From: Candidatus Poribacteria bacterium
Lineage (GTDB): Bacteria > Poribacteria > WGA-4E > WGA-3G
Direction of reading: 5' to 3'
NCBI GenBank assembly: GCA_028824125.1
Contig: JAPPES010000094.1
Coordinates: 62,001-126,000 of the forward strand
Length of the DNA: 64,000 bases
Shown here piece after piece: positions 17,551-26,796 of the stretch; the stretch's first letter is position 1; each line of letters opens with the position of its first letter. The notes beneath the pieces were generated by a model. It was not told the origin of the DNA. It saw only the letters and a list, made by a program, of their open reading frames with translations, and did no database searches. The translations under genes and the position numbers were made by a program.

Positions 17551-20500
17551 ATGAATGCTTTAAAAGACCTCATTCAACGTTGCCACAAACAGCACGGTGC
17601 GCTGCTTCGGCAGCGAAAAACTGTGATCACACCTGCGTTTCACAAACGTCTTCCGTATCATATTCAGGTTCGTTGTGCCCGCAGAACCCCTATCCTGCTT
17701 GATGATTTGGAGCAAGCAGATATCTCGTTTATGCCGATCGGACACGCGCCTGAAAATGACCGCGGTCCTAGGAACTTTGGCGGAGATCGTTTCCTGAGAC
17801 GTCAAGGCATAGAGGACTGGGGATATAGGCGATGGTATGCCTCATGGGGAATTCAGATATACACTGGAATCCCCTCGGAACGCAACGGTGCCCGATGGCA
17901 CGATCTTGATTTTAAATATGAAGCGATTTCTGCTGCCCCGGACGCTGTTTTTAGTTGTATTGAGGCACTCCTTCAGACGACTGTCAACCCTTTGCTAACC
18001 TTGACGCAATCCGGTGGGCTCCGATTCTCTTGTAGAGTACCGAATTATCTCCATCTGAGCACCGATACAGAAAAATTTTACATCTACAAACATATCCCAA
18101 CTACAGAAAATCCATACCAGCGAGACGTATATCTTGAAATCCGTGGGGACAAGGGGTACAGCCGCTGGGATTCACGTTACGAGATTCTTTGCGGCAATCT
18201 GTTAGCTCCACCTATTGTTGCTAAAGAAGTGCTCTTTGCTCCTATTGATGCTCTGCGCGCGGCACTGCATGAACCGGATCCCCTCGGCGGAACATATTCT
18301 GAAACCGACCTGAAAATCGCCACTGTTGTTCCACTATCCCTCGGCTCAACGGATCTTGATCTCGCCAAAGACGCGTTGTTGAAGCGTGGCTTTATGTATC
18401 TCCGAGAAGATAACGGTTTCTACCACTGGACCCATCCCAGCGGCGAGGATGATGACACATACGTCTCGCTCTGGGAGGACCAAGGCATTGTGTGGTTACG
18501 GGAATCTACGCCTAACACCGAACTACCCACGCCAGCACTGCCGATAACAGAGATCTGGAACGACACCGGCATTACCCCACCGCCATCTATTACAGATTTA
18601 CCTGTGAGCGATAAAATGCTCACAGTGCGGGATGGAAAATTGAGTCCGTTGGCGATAAAACGTCCTCTACCGGTGCTACACCGGAAAACGGAGACTTCAA
18701 AAAAAGTTTATCAAACACTCGAAGAGCATACGGAGCAGATACAGAAGGTCTTCGAGACGAAAGCACGCATTATCGGTATTACTCCCGGAACAGTTCCAGA
18801 AATCACTTCTGCAATAGAATCCTACCTTCTCAGAGGAGGTGCTACCTGCTTAAACATAGCAAATCCCGATTTAGTAGAAGTAGCAGAACAGCGGTATCAC
18901 GCCCTAAAATTGTTGTCTGTTGCCCGATGGAGAGAGAGGCTGTACCGTTGGGAGCAAGTCAAAGACATACCCACCGATGAGCGTATGAAAAACCCGTTTC
19001 AACATGGCAATGTATGTGAGGATCCCGAGCGGTGTGGTGCTTTTGAGGAGAAGGGCGGAAATCCGAGTGAAAGTATCTGTCCGAAGTGCCCGGTCTATAC
19101 AGAATGCAAAGTCCGTGGATACCTCTCACAACCCCTTATCTTAAGACACGCTAAGGCACAAATATCACCCGTCCACAGGCTGTTTTTCGATCCACGATCC
19201 GCAGAAACACTCGAACAAATCCTTGACCCTATGGATGAAACAGAACGCATTTGCATCCTTGACGAGAGGCACGTCGAAATAGAGCACCTGTTTCTTGACT
19301 CCCGGCTATCAAAAGATACACTCGAACAGTGGTCTGTGAACTGGCACGGGCGTGCCTTAGGAAACTTCGCCAAATTATTATTGAGTGCTCTCGAAACCCG
19401 AGATGTCCCTAATGGTAATGCCATCGCGCGGGTTCGCGCTACAGTCCAAGCGTTTCAATCGCATGAAGAAGAAATTGTCAAGCAAATGTGCCACACTAAT
19501 GTGCGAGGTAAAGTGGTCCCACAGAAAATAGTTGATGATGAAACCGGAGAGGAATTGGCACACTTCACGATCGCCTTTGAAAGTGGTGCTTCTGCCTATA
19601 TTCCTTTGGATACTGGCGCAGAAGATAGACTCAGAGAGAAGGGAGTGCCTCTCTTTTCACCCGACACCTTTATCCCTAATGCGGATATTGAAATTCCGAT
19701 GCGGATGCCAGAAGCGATTGCGCTGGGTATTTTCGACACCGAGACTGTAGAGAAGATTCAGGCGTTTCCGACTGTTTACCGAGATCCAGATTGGACATTT
19801 TGGCATCAACTCAAGCGTCTCTTTGCGCATTACAAACGAGATGCCGATACACCGATGCGTTGGGACGATAAAACACTGCGGTTCTGGGTGCCACCTGTTC
19901 TCCATCCGGGGATCAAACGTCTCTTGTTAATATCGCCAATGATTTCTGAACAATATCTCCACAGGGTCTTCCCAGGTGAAGCAATTGAAGTCGTTCACAC
20001 CGAACCGACAGTATGGATTCCGGGAAACCAAGTTTTTCAAATCCGCACAGACACTTATTCGCTACGCACAATTTTAAACCACGATAGCAATTGGGATGTG
20101 CTGAGCTCGTCTAAAATGGGAGAACGCCTCTTTTGCGGTATCCGCGCAGAAATTGACAGCGATCCGAGCGTTAAACATGCAGTTATCAGCAATGTCCCAA
20201 TTACGAATCTGTTGGCAGATCTGAGAAAAAAAGAGAACGTCTGTTTCGTAATGCACTTCAAAGGATCAGACAGGGTAGATACTAATTTCAAAGAGGCAGA
20301 TGTTCTTTGGATAATCGGCATGCCCAACTGGCCCGAAAGAACCATTTGGTTTCAAGCACAGACGTTATTTGGAGCCGATGAGGAACCTCTCTATTATGAA
20401 GGAGAACCCGCAGCAGCGTATTACAAAGACGAACGGATCCGGAATATGCTTCAACAGAATATTGTCGGTTTACTCACACGAATCGTCGGGCAGATGGGAT

Positions 20501-20952
20501 TGAACCGCTGGAGGAATAAGAAAGTGGTACTACTCACGAGTTGGATGCTCCCCGACATTACCGACAGACCTGAAACGCTCCTTTTTGACTGGGAAGATTT
20601 TCAGATCGCTGGAGGGCTCGACAGACTCGCTGAAGTTATCACGACACGCCAGCACTTTGAAACAGAACGGGACAACCTAACCGCCGAATCCAGCAGACAA
20701 GAAGTCGAGCGAGTCCTAGGATGCTCAGCACGCAAGGCAAACCGTATATTGAAAAAAATCAGGGGCGGTAATATTGTGAGTCTCCAAGAGCAGATCCTCA
20801 CGTTCCTCGCCAACGGTGAAAAGAAAAAAGCAGAAATCACCGCAGCCATTGGGAGTAGTCCTCAGTCGGTAGGAAATGAACTCAAACGACTCGTGGATAT
20901 TGGTGAGATTGTTAGAGTCCGGCGCGGTGTGTACGCACTCCCGAAGAAGTAG
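17551..20952 (+). CDS. Giant replication-type protein: possible primase-like N-terminus, Fe-S/zinc Cys cluster, winged-helix C-terminus
   Basis: This encodes 1133 residues, the first plus-strand gene. Residues about 60-240 contain WHDLDFKYEAI and LTLTQSGGLRFSCRVP, loosely like the hDhD and sGxGxH-type strands of archaeo-eukaryotic primases. Around residues 488-520 there is a Cys cluster (CEDPERCGAF ... CPKCPVYTECKVRGYL), spaced like the 4-Cys clusters of XPD/DinG helicases. About 60 residues later, ICILDERHVEIEHL could be a DExH box. Near the C-terminus, QQNIVGLLTRIVGQMG recalls helicase motif VI. The last 65 residues (LQEQILTFLANGEKKKAEITAAIG to RVRRGVYALPKK) are a winged helix. I see no Walker A motif, so helicase function is doubtful. 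Ribosome site weak; start by longest frame. Confidence 0.6.
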   Translation: MNALKDLIQRCHKQHGALLRQRKTVITPAFHKRLPYHIQVRCARRTPILLDDLEQADISFMPIGHAPENDRGPRNFGGDRFLRRQGIEDWGYRRWYASWGIQIYTGIPSERNGARWHDLDFKYEAISAAPDAVFSCIEALLQTTVNPLLTLTQSGGLRFSCRVPNYLHLSTDTEKFYIYKHIPTTENPYQRDVYLEIRGDKGYSRWDSRYEILCGNLLAPPIVAKEVLFAPIDALRAALHEPDPLGGTYSETDLKIATVVPLSLGSTDLDLAKDALLKRGFMYLREDNGFYHWTHPSGEDDDTYVSLWEDQGIVWLRESTPNTELPTPALPITEIWNDTGITPPPSITDLPVSDKMLTVRDGKLSPLAIKRPLPVLHRKTETSKKVYQTLEEHTEQIQKVFETKARIIGITPGTVPEITSAIESYLLRGGATCLNIANPDLVEVAEQRYHALKLLSVARWRERLYRWEQVKDIPTDERMKNPFQHGNVCEDPERCGAFEEKGGNPSESICPKCPVYTECKVRGYLSQPLILRHAKAQISPVHRLFFDPRSAETLEQILDPMDETERICILDERHVEIEHLFLDSRLSKDTLEQWSVNWHGRALGNFAKLLLSALETRDVPNGNAIARVRATVQAFQSHEEEIVKQMCHTNVRGKVVPQKIVDDETGEELAHFTIAFESGASAYIPLDTGAEDRLREKGVPLFSPDTFIPNADIEIPMRMPEAIALGIFDTETVEKIQAFPTVYRDPDWTFWHQLKRLFAHYKRDADTPMRWDDKTLRFWVPPVLHPGIKRLLLISPMISEQYLHRVFPGEAIEVVHTEPTVWIPGNQVFQIRTDTYSLRTILNHDSNWDVLSSSKMGERLFCGIRAEIDSDPSVKHAVISNVPITNLLADLRKKENVCFVMHFKGSDRVDTNFKEADVLWIIGMPNWPERTIWFQAQTLFGADEEPLYYEGEPAAAYYKDERIRNMLQQNIVGLLTRIVGQMGLNRWRNKKVVLLTSWMLPDITDRPETLLFDWEDFQIAGGLDRLAEVITTRQHFETERDNLTAESSRQEVERVLGCSARKANRILKKIRGGNIVSLQEQILTFLANGEKKKAEITAAIGSSPQSVGNELKRLVDIGEIVRVRRGVYALPKK

Positions 20953-21083
20953 AGATGATGGCTGTGAAATAAATCTGATAAAAATCTATTTTCGTTACAT
21001 TCGCTGTGAAACTCTCGAAACTAAGGTGGTGTTTTCAGGTATTGGAAAGACGTAGAAAAGGACTTTTGCCGATTTTACCTAAT

Positions 21084-21509
21084 TCAACCGAGTACCAAGG
21101 TGTCCCAATAATCGTTCTTAGGAAATTCTTCTTCCTCCAAACACTGTTGCATAATTTTGTTTATTGATTCCCGGCATCTGTTCTGGGATTGTGTGATAAA
21201 ATCGAATATAGGAAGGGGCTTTTCTTCAATCGTGACACTTTTTTTTAACTCTCCGCCATGAACCACAGCGGAACGACACTTGTATAATTCCTTAAACTCT
21301 GCAAGCAGCTTTTTCCGATCTTCTCCCAAGTACCAAGCAGCACGAACACCGAATTTAAAAGTTGATTCACCTATGTCCGGTAAGCAAAGTGCTTCAATGG
21401 CTATTACCAAGTCAATTATTCTGCCTTCGGGAGTCTGATATGTGTATGACTCTATCCATCTATCAATTGCTTTTTGCAGTGTATAGCGGCGATACATCGG
21501 GCTTATCAC
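21084..21509 (-). CDS. Apea-like HEPN-domain protein, N-terminally short
   Basis: This encodes 141 residues. AIDRWIESYTYQTPEGRIIDLVIAIEALCLP, then FGVRAAWYLGEDRKKLLAEFKELYKCRSAVVHGG, match the C-terminal HEPN domain of ApeA-type proteins. The R-x4-H motif (RSAVVH) would be the RNase active site. HEPN proteins cleave RNA in antiphage and toxin systems. Full ApeA proteins are several hundred residues long, and here the frame is open upstream to 21560 without a good start (GTG 21509 used). It is therefore probably an N-terminally truncated remnant. The start of a separate ApeA-type gene lies at 63867. Confidence 0.65.
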   Translation of the reverse strand: MISPMYRRYTLQKAIDRWIESYTYQTPEGRIIDLVIAIEALCLPDIGESTFKFGVRAAWYLGEDRKKLLAEFKELYKCRSAVVHGGELKKSVTIEEKPLPIFDFITQSQNRCRESINKIMQQCLEEEEFPKNDYWDTLVLG

Positions 21510-21961
21510 CGAATTGCTGTCGGGAATAGATGTGTCGTTGTCCCATTTATCAATGTTTTTTCCTGTTTTTATCCTACCTTAGTGTCTAAAATCCGTATTT
21601 TATCGTAGTGTTTTCCTACCTGACCTCCATAAAAACGCGGGGTATCGCCCTAAAAACTCGACTTCATAATGTGTGCTTGTGAAAACACTTGTGGGGTAGG
21701 TATCATCACGCTTTGTGTGTAAGTAAAGGGTTGTTTGGTATGCCCCAGGAGGGATGAATTGCGCTCTCTCAAGTGCTAAAATGCACAGGATGCCCTACAA
21801 GGGCTTTGAAAACGCTTTTGAGGGTTAGGACACAGGAGTGTTTGTAACCAAACGCCTATCCCTATAGGTGAAAGCCCAGTATTGAGATTTTGGGGCTTGT
21901 ACACAAAAAAAGGGTGAACGCCGCCAAAAATGACAGGATTCACCATTGGGATCAGATGTGA
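21510..21961. other. Intergenic region between HEPN fragment and ssb remnant
   Basis: About 450 bases. The only coding-like signal is a start-less upstream extension of the HEPN frame (DKWDNDTSIPDSNS) as far as 21560. Short complementary stretches such as ACCCTATTTTTT-like runs and CCTATCCCTATAGG (21857-21870) are present. I see no gene, RNA or promoter I can defend. Confidence 0.3.
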
Positions 21962-22401
21962 TTAGAACGGCACTGCAGCAGCAGATTCGTTAACTTGAGG
22001 CACCTGTTCAGCGTTATCACTTTGCTGAGTGTTATCCGCTGGCTCGACGTTCTCTACCTGTTCGGTGTTCTCGCCGGAAGATCCCATAAACTCAACATGT
22101 TGGAGACGGACTCTAAGTCGATTCCAAGATACGCCGACATCATCTTTCCACTGATCGAACTTGAGGCTACCCTCTATCAAAACCGGAGAGCCTTTACGGA
22201 GATATTTTCCGATCAGCTCCGCCTGTCAATTCCAGGCTTCGACTTCAACAAAGCAGACACTTTCGCGCTGTTCACCAGACCGAGCATCTGTCCAACGCTC
22301 ATTCATTGCCATCCCAAAGTTGGAAACCATGTTCCCAGATGAGCGGATATGCTTTACTTCGGGATCCCGTGTGAGATTACCGGTCAAAAAACTTTATTCA
22401 T
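21962..22401 (-). pseudogene. ssb: Single-stranded DNA-binding protein gene, frameshifted and with in-frame stop
   Basis: ATG 22401 follows AAAGGAGTTTCAA and reads MNKVF, then a stop, because the T-run after codon 4 has six T where seven are needed. In the corrected frame the DNA reads LTGNLTRDPEVKHIRSSGN, VSNFGMAMNERWTDARSGE and SVCFVEVEAWN, then TGA (22226-22228), then QAELIGKYLRKGSPVLIEGSL and an acidic-tipped tail ending NESAAAVPF. This is a complete OB-fold SSB with the normal acidic tail, which binds single-stranded DNA during replication. Two lesions make it a pseudogene unless the T-run is corrected by slippage and TGA read through. A partial second copy lies at 23101-23173. Confidence 0.75.
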
Positions 22402-22559
22402 TTGAAACTCCTTTTGGATTTGAAAACTAAAATCTAATACTTGACATGAGCGTTGCGTTCTCATTTTTACGCTCTGCCCGCTCGCATGTGATGTAAAAAA
22501 ATGGGTTGCAACAACACAGACAGGTCTGAAACTTCGTAAAGTTTTTGTGATAAGCCAAA

Positions 22560-22910
22560 GATTTTTATGGGGTTAGTGTGGAAAAAAAGGGTAGGCGTTC
22601 CTACTGTTTTGGGTAGGCGTTGGCATCAAAAAGGGTAGGCGTTGGCATCAAAAAGGGTAGGCGTTCCTGCTGTTTTGAAAAATGGGGAGAGGTGAGTGCC
22701 TGTAAGGGTTTAAGGGAAGGTGAGTGCTTATTAAGTATAGTGGTGAGGGGGTGAATTGCTCTCTCTCTTGACTGAAAAATGAGTGCAAGCGCGAAAAATG
22801 AGTGCCACATTCAATACGAAAGTTTGTGTGTATGGGAGTGGTGAGAGGATATTTTAGGTTAACTTTTCCCGAAGGACTTCCCCTAAAAACAAGTGCTGAA
22901 GTTAGGGGGG
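22560..22910. repeat. Segmental duplication flanking the rep module, left part A
   Basis: This block (ATTTTTATGGGGTTAGTGTG at the left, then GGGTAGGCGTT repeats, AGGTGAGTGCCTGTAAGGGT and so on) recurs at about 27380-27690 with very high identity. Inside, GGGTAGGCGTTGGCATCAAA is tandemly repeated (from 22608). A diverged third copy spans about 23310-23600. The two arms lie on either side of the replication initiator and iterons. Confidence 0.7.
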
Positions 22911-23021
22911 CGTGATGTTCAATGAGCGAAGCGAATGGTGAAAGAAGTGCCGTTTCTTGTGGAGCAAGTTGACTGCATGCCGTAATCGGCACAGCAGTAG
23001 GCACTTCTGGAAACATCACGC
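22911..23021. repeat. Long-hairpin element, copy 1
   Basis: Outer arms CGTGATGTT and AACATCACG (22911-22919 / 23012-23020) enclose inner arms AGAAGTGCC (22943-22951) and GGCACTTCT (23000-23008). Two related copies lie at 23711-23828 and 27731-27848. There the inner arms are ATAACTGCC and GGCAGTTAT: two positions differ on each arm and both changes keep the pairing. The element is either a structured RNA or a DNA hairpin. Confidence 0.6.
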
Positions 23022-23679
23022 ACGGATGCACCAACCAACGTTGATGGCACAAACATGTATCTTAATCGCGTAGTGACAGGTTTACGAATTCTTATGCACA
23101 CGCTATGAGGGGATATGCTTTACTTCGGGATCCCGTGTGAGATTACCGGTCAAAAAAAACTTTATTCATTTGAAACTCCTTTTGGATTTGAAAACTAAAA
23201 TCTAATACTTAACATGAGCGTTGCGTTCTCATTTTTACGCTCTGCCCGCTCGCATGTAGAGTGTCAAAATGAGGTTGCAACAACTCCTGCGCGGCGAAAC
23301 TCAACTAAGATCAAACTTGTTTTTGTGGGGTTAGCATACGAAAAAAGGGGGGTTAGAACGCTAAAAAGGATAGGGCGAACATCAATTTTGGATAGGGCGA
23401 ACATCAATTTTGGATAGGCGTATTCTTGATGGGGGAAGTTGCTGTGAAGCCTGTGATAATGCGGTTTCTTGGAAAGATGAACGTTTATTGGGTATAGTCG
23501 TGAGGGGGTCAAATGCTCTCTCTCTGTATCGAAAAAGTGCATGACAAGCGAGCAAATAAGTGCATCATTTATGAGAAAACCTTGCTGTGCAAGGGGGTAC
23601 GGAAGGATTTAGGCTTAACTTTTACTCGAAGGAACTTACTGAGAAGTCAAGTGCTGAGGGGTGCGTGCGTTGGTCCTCG

Positions 23680-24330
23680 GATGCCGACAGACCTTACTGA
23701 AGCACGTTTGGTGCGTGATGTTCAGTTGCGAAGCAACGCCGAAATAACTGCCGTTTCTTGCGAAGCAAGATGATTTCGCTCTTGCCGTAGGCTCTTGCGA
23801 AATAGGCAGTTATGGGAACATCACGCACGCTGTTACCAATAAACGTCAAAGTCCCAAACAGGGATCTGATGCATACGCTTTGGGGCGTAGGCATTAGAGG
23901 TCGTTAGCTCCCGACGCAATGCTACCTTTGCCCATGGACTGTTGCGCTGGCGCAACCCGCTGCTGGCTATCTTCTTGCCAGCCGATTCCGTGTGGTTCTC
24001 TTAAGATTTAGAGACACACGGGACAAACGCTATCATTTCTCATAAAAATGACGGGTAAAGATGTAAGTGACGATTTCTTCGCCGATCGGATCCCAAGCGA
24101 TTTGCTGTTTACCTTTTTGTAGACAAAACACGCAGATAATATGAATTCGGTAACCATTCCTTGTTTCTTCAACTTGATAGAATAGCAGGCGGGCAACGTC
24201 ATCTTGACACGTGCATGTCGGAAGCTGGTGTGGGGTTGGAAACAAGGTTGTTGGGGGTTGTCAAGTGTGTTCGGAACATCAAGCACCTTGTTCGCCTCCT
24301 TTGCGTTTTGTATCCAGCGATCGTGCCGTC
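23680..24330. repeat. Segmental duplication flanking the rep module, left part B
   Basis: This block recurs at about 27690-28360. It contains hairpin copy 2 (23711-23828), then several smaller hairpins (a TGCATACGC/GCGTAGGCA pair near 23870-23895, TTGCGC/GCGCAA near 23941-23957, CCGTGTG/CACACGG near 23988-24020) and the 3' part of a small gene on the minus strand. The pairing-rich 23711-24020 stretch has no credible open frame. Confidence 0.65.
23711..23828. ncRNA. Long-hairpin element, copy 2; candidate structured RNA
   Basis: Arms GTGCGTGATGTTC (23711-23723) and GAACATCACGCAC (23816-23828) pair perfectly over 13 bases. Inner arms ATAACTGCC (23744-23752) and GGCAGTTAT (23805-23813) pair perfectly. 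Inside are short hairpins such as CTTGCGAAGCAAG. Compared with copy 1, the inner stem differs at two paired positions with compensation. I cannot tell the transcribed strand, and no promoter is evident. Confidence 0.4.
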
Positions 24331-24447
24331 GTTTCTTTTGTTTCCAGTGTTCTTTGTGCCTGTTATCTTTTTGGGATCTCCTTTGTCGTGTGTACCTATG
24401 GCTTTCCAGTGTCGGTTTGTAAAGCAACGGCGTTTGTGTTTCTTCAC
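24033..24447 (-). pseudogene. Small zinc-ribbon-like gene, frameshifted copy
   Basis: The C-terminal part in one frame reads LPTCTCQDDVARLLFYQVEE, then IICVFCLQKGKQQIAW, and PIGEEIVTYIFTRHFYEK. Paired CxC and CxxC suggest a zinc ribbon. The intact relative (28087-28473) reaches this frame from KEANKVLDVPNTLDNP without interruption. Here the G-run near 24250 has five G instead of six, so the upstream KEANKVLDVPNTLDN frame is disconnected. A GTG at 24447 overlaps the stop of the 64-residue gene upstream (GTGA), suggesting coupled translation originally. Confidence 0.4.
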
Positions 24448-24638
24448 TGGCTACCCTCTCTTACTTCGGCTTCATACCTATACTTGACTTCTCGATATTG
24501 ATAGTACTGTTTTCGTTCTAACTGAAAACATTTGATAATATCAGGATACGTATTCGCCTCATGTAACGCTTTGACAGCTGCTTGATACTGTTGTTCTTTG
24601 TTTCGTAGGTTTTCTAATGCGGTTGGTACACGAAACAT
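24444..24638 (-). CDS. 64-residue coiled-coil-like protein
   Basis: ATG 24638 has AAAGGAGATTCAA immediately upstream. The product MFRVPTALENLRNKEQQYQA continues as AVKALHEANTYPDIIKCFQL and ERKQYYQYREVKYRYEAEVR. It is strongly helical and charged, probably a short coiled coil. It is followed by an overlapping start of the zinc-ribbon-like reading frame. Unknown function, plasmid-type setting. Confidence 0.5.
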   Translation of the reverse strand: MFRVPTALENLRNKEQQYQAAVKALHEANTYPDIIKCFQLERKQYYQYREVKYRYEAEVREGSQ

Positions 24639-24861
24639 TTGAATCTCCTTTTTCGATGGTGTTTCTATACAAGCAAGCCGAGCGAAACAGAACCGCATAA
24701 GCATGGAGGCGTAATCGCCTGTATGCGTTGCGTGGGCTGTTTCGCGAAGGCGGTGGTAGCGAAGACATGTACGTTTCGTGCTGTTGGCGATGTAATCATC
24801 GACATAAAGCCGAATACACACGTGCCGTAGCGGATCATTACCTTGCACGTCTGCTTGACTC

Positions 24862-25215
24862 CGATCTTTGCTTTAATATCCCGGCGAGTGCACAATGCAG
24901 CGTCCGCCTCGTGATGTGATTTTATCTCCGTTCCGAACAGACGACTTGCTACCAATTTGGCGGTGTCTTTGTCGATCTTCGCGCCGAGTCCGGGGCACCC
25001 TTTGACCTGTTGGGGCGTGAATTGGTGGATCGGTAATCCTCGTTGATGTGCTATGAATTGGAGAATACCGATAACTGCGCCAGTGGTCAGAGAGCTGGTG
25101 ACGTTATGGTTGTGAAATACGCGCTCGATTGCTATGCCGGTGATTTGCCAAGCGTCAAGGGTGTCGTTGATTTCATCATGTATGACGGATAAACATTTCC
25201 CGGTCTCGTGGCACG
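24862..25215 (-). pseudogene. ruvC: Holliday junction resolvase remnant, N-terminus lost
   Basis: The minus strand reads, with no start, SVIHDEINDTLDAWQITGIAIERVF, HNHNVTSSLTTGAVIGILQF, GLPIHQFTPQQVKGCPGLGAKID and HHEADAALCTRR. This matches RuvC from the second acidic residue (IE) through the VKG..G.GAK region to the C-terminal D. The first part, with GIDPG, is missing. At the upstream side the homology ends at an IS fragment (25230), so insertion or deletion by that element probably removed it. Internal loss is also visible in the final helix. A second defective ruvC is at 57333. Confidence 0.65.
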
Positions 25216-25225
25216 GCTTTAACGC

Positions 25226-25327
25226 TCACACTCAGTGTTAGGGTATTTGACACCTCTCGAATTTCAGCGAAAAAACTTGTCTTAATTTTGCTAAATTGTG
25301 ATCTGAATAAGCGATGGCACTTCATTA
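25226..25327 (+). mobile_element. 3' end of an IS3-type insertion sequence
   Basis: On the plus strand the DNA reads HSVLGYLTPLEFQ, the C-terminal signature of IS3-family transposases, then decays. The same stretch recurs at about 60099-60190. The final bases TCTGAATAAGCGATGGCACTTCA occur again in inverted orientation at 27334-27357 with one mismatch. Thus the rep module lies between inverted copies of an IS end. Confidence 0.6.
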
Positions 25328-25391
25328 ACTACCGGGGGCAACCGCTCGTTCTGCAGCTATTGTACATATCTCACGAAATTCCAAGGTAATG

Positions 25392-26699
25392 CTAATCCTG
25401 CGCACGTCCCAAGATTTTTGCCTTCTCAGCCTCAAACGCTGCTATCACGGGTGCCATCTGCTCCTGGCAAAACGCATCAATAATCATTTGATCAATCTGC
25501 GCTTTTACCAGCCCGCTTTCATCATAGGCCTCCTTAACGGAATCATATTCGTTGAGTCGCTTAAGAACGAAGGGAATTGTGATGCGTTCTGCCGCCTGCT
25601 CAATAAGTTCAGGTTCGGCGTGTATGGATTGCCGAAGGATAGTCGCACGTTTAGCATTAAACTCAGTCTGTAAGTCCTCAAGTGCTTTTTCTTTAATTTT
25701 CTCTGCGCGTATTTCACGTGCCTTTCGGACCTCATGATTCTGATAGTTCTCACGGATCGCCTTGATAATATAACCCGCACGATTTTTCATACCTGCTACA
25801 TCCAGCGACATCTCTATCTTCTCAGAAACGTACGCCGCAAAATCGGCATAGGTACCTGGGTCAGGCAACTTATCGGGGTTCACGTATTCCCACTCTTGAG
25901 AAGCGATTTTCTGTGCGACGGGTCGATTAACATCAGCTTGAACGAGTTCAACAGCGACGGTCGGGAGATCCTCTATATCGGGGTAAATTGATTCCTGAAC
26001 CGAGATTTCTTTGACCTTCTCAATACGGAATTTGAGCTCGGCAACCTTACGGGTGATACGTTTGTATTCAACTTCAACGTGATAATCTGTGAGGTCGTTG
26101 ATCTCTTTGATAGCCACTTTGATAAGATCTCGACTCAGAATTTTGAACTCAGGATAATCAGTTTCGCCTAAACCCATTAGCGATTTGAAAGTATCAAGCG
26201 AAATGAAAGGTGTTTCGCCTACACCGCGTTTTGTATCAAAGTAGTCGAAACAGATCTCCCACAGAATGAGAGCGTATTGGCTCTTGAACTGGTTTTGGAG
26301 ATGTAGATTCAGTTTAGCGTAGACACTCGGATTGTAGAGTTTCTGGCGCAATGTATGCGAGAACTGATAAAAACAGATGCCATCGCGGATACGCGCCTCT
26401 GCTAACAAACCTGCTACACCCCACTCTTGTTTCTTATCTTTGCCTAAAATATTCCATTCAACCTCGCAATTGCGAAGTGACCTTAACATCGCTTTTAGAT
26501 GATCGTGATTATTACTATCAAAGCCGAGTTTTGCAGCGAGTTCCGCGATGCTAACAACATGGACTTCTTTGTCCGGAAGCTCGTTATAGGCATTAGCGAG
26601 TAGGATATTCCACGCACGTCGTTGTAAGTGCGTGATTTTACTCTGAATCTGGATCGCTGGACTTGCTTTAATGACTTCATTGATTTCAGCTAATCTCAC
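25392..26699 (-). CDS. Plasmid replication initiator, Rep_3 family
   Basis: This encodes 435 residues. GTG 26699 follows GGAGG by about 11 bases. Residues 15-230 match the tandem winged-helix initiator fold of Rep_3 proteins (RepE, Pi, RepA): KITHLQRRAWNILLANAYNEL, SIAELAAKLGFDSNNHDHLKAMLRSLRNCEVEWN, SQYALILWEICFDYF, FKSLMGLGETDYPEFKILSRDLIKVAIKEINDLTDYHVEVEYKR. Such proteins bind iterons to open the origin and repress themselves. The remaining about 200 residues are helical and highly charged (REIRAEKIKEKALEDLQTEFNAKRAT) and unusual for the family. Iterons lie upstream at 26797-27098, as expected. Confidence 0.85.
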   Translation of the reverse strand: MRLAEINEVIKASPAIQIQSKITHLQRRAWNILLANAYNELPDKEVHVVSIAELAAKLGFDSNNHDHLKAMLRSLRNCEVEWNILGKDKKQEWGVAGLLAEARIRDGICFYQFSHTLRQKLYNPSVYAKLNLHLQNQFKSQYALILWEICFDYFDTKRGVGETPFISLDTFKSLMGLGETDYPEFKILSRDLIKVAIKEINDLTDYHVEVEYKRITRKVAELKFRIEKVKEISVQESIYPDIEDLPTVAVELVQADVNRPVAQKIASQEWEYVNPDKLPDPGTYADFAAYVSEKIEMSLDVAGMKNRAGYIIKAIRENYQNHEVRKAREIRAEKIKEKALEDLQTEFNAKRATILRQSIHAEPELIEQAAERITIPFVLKRLNEYDSVKEAYDESGLVKAQIDQMIIDAFCQEQMAPVIAAFEAEKAKILGRAQD

Positions 26700-26796
26700 T
26701 TGACTTAAACCTCCAAGTTTTTATAATATGCCAATTCATTAATAATTAAGTATACCATAAAAAGAGAGTATCTATCAAGTCAAAACCTCACTTTTC

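Larger units (their letters stand above)
22350..23260. repeat. Direct duplication of the ssb 5' end and upstream region
   Basis: Sequence from about 22340 to 22495 (first codons of ssb, ribosome site, then GAGCGTTGCGTTCTCATTTT and TACGCTCTGCCCGCTCGCAT) recurs almost unchanged at 23105-23255. In the second copy the T-run after ATG has eight T instead of six, so both copies are out of frame, in opposite senses. The two copies flank a block with GGGTAGGCGTTGGCATCAAA repeats. Confidence 0.65.

Noticed and set aside
17551-20952. Confident assignment as a DinG/XPD helicase
   Set aside because: The Cys spacing and DExH-like patch are suggestive, but Walker A is missing, so I kept a descriptive call.
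22601-22810. Short minus-strand frames in the duplicated block
   Set aside because: They arise from the GGGTAGGCGTT repeats; the reading changes between copies, so there is no protein-level conservation.
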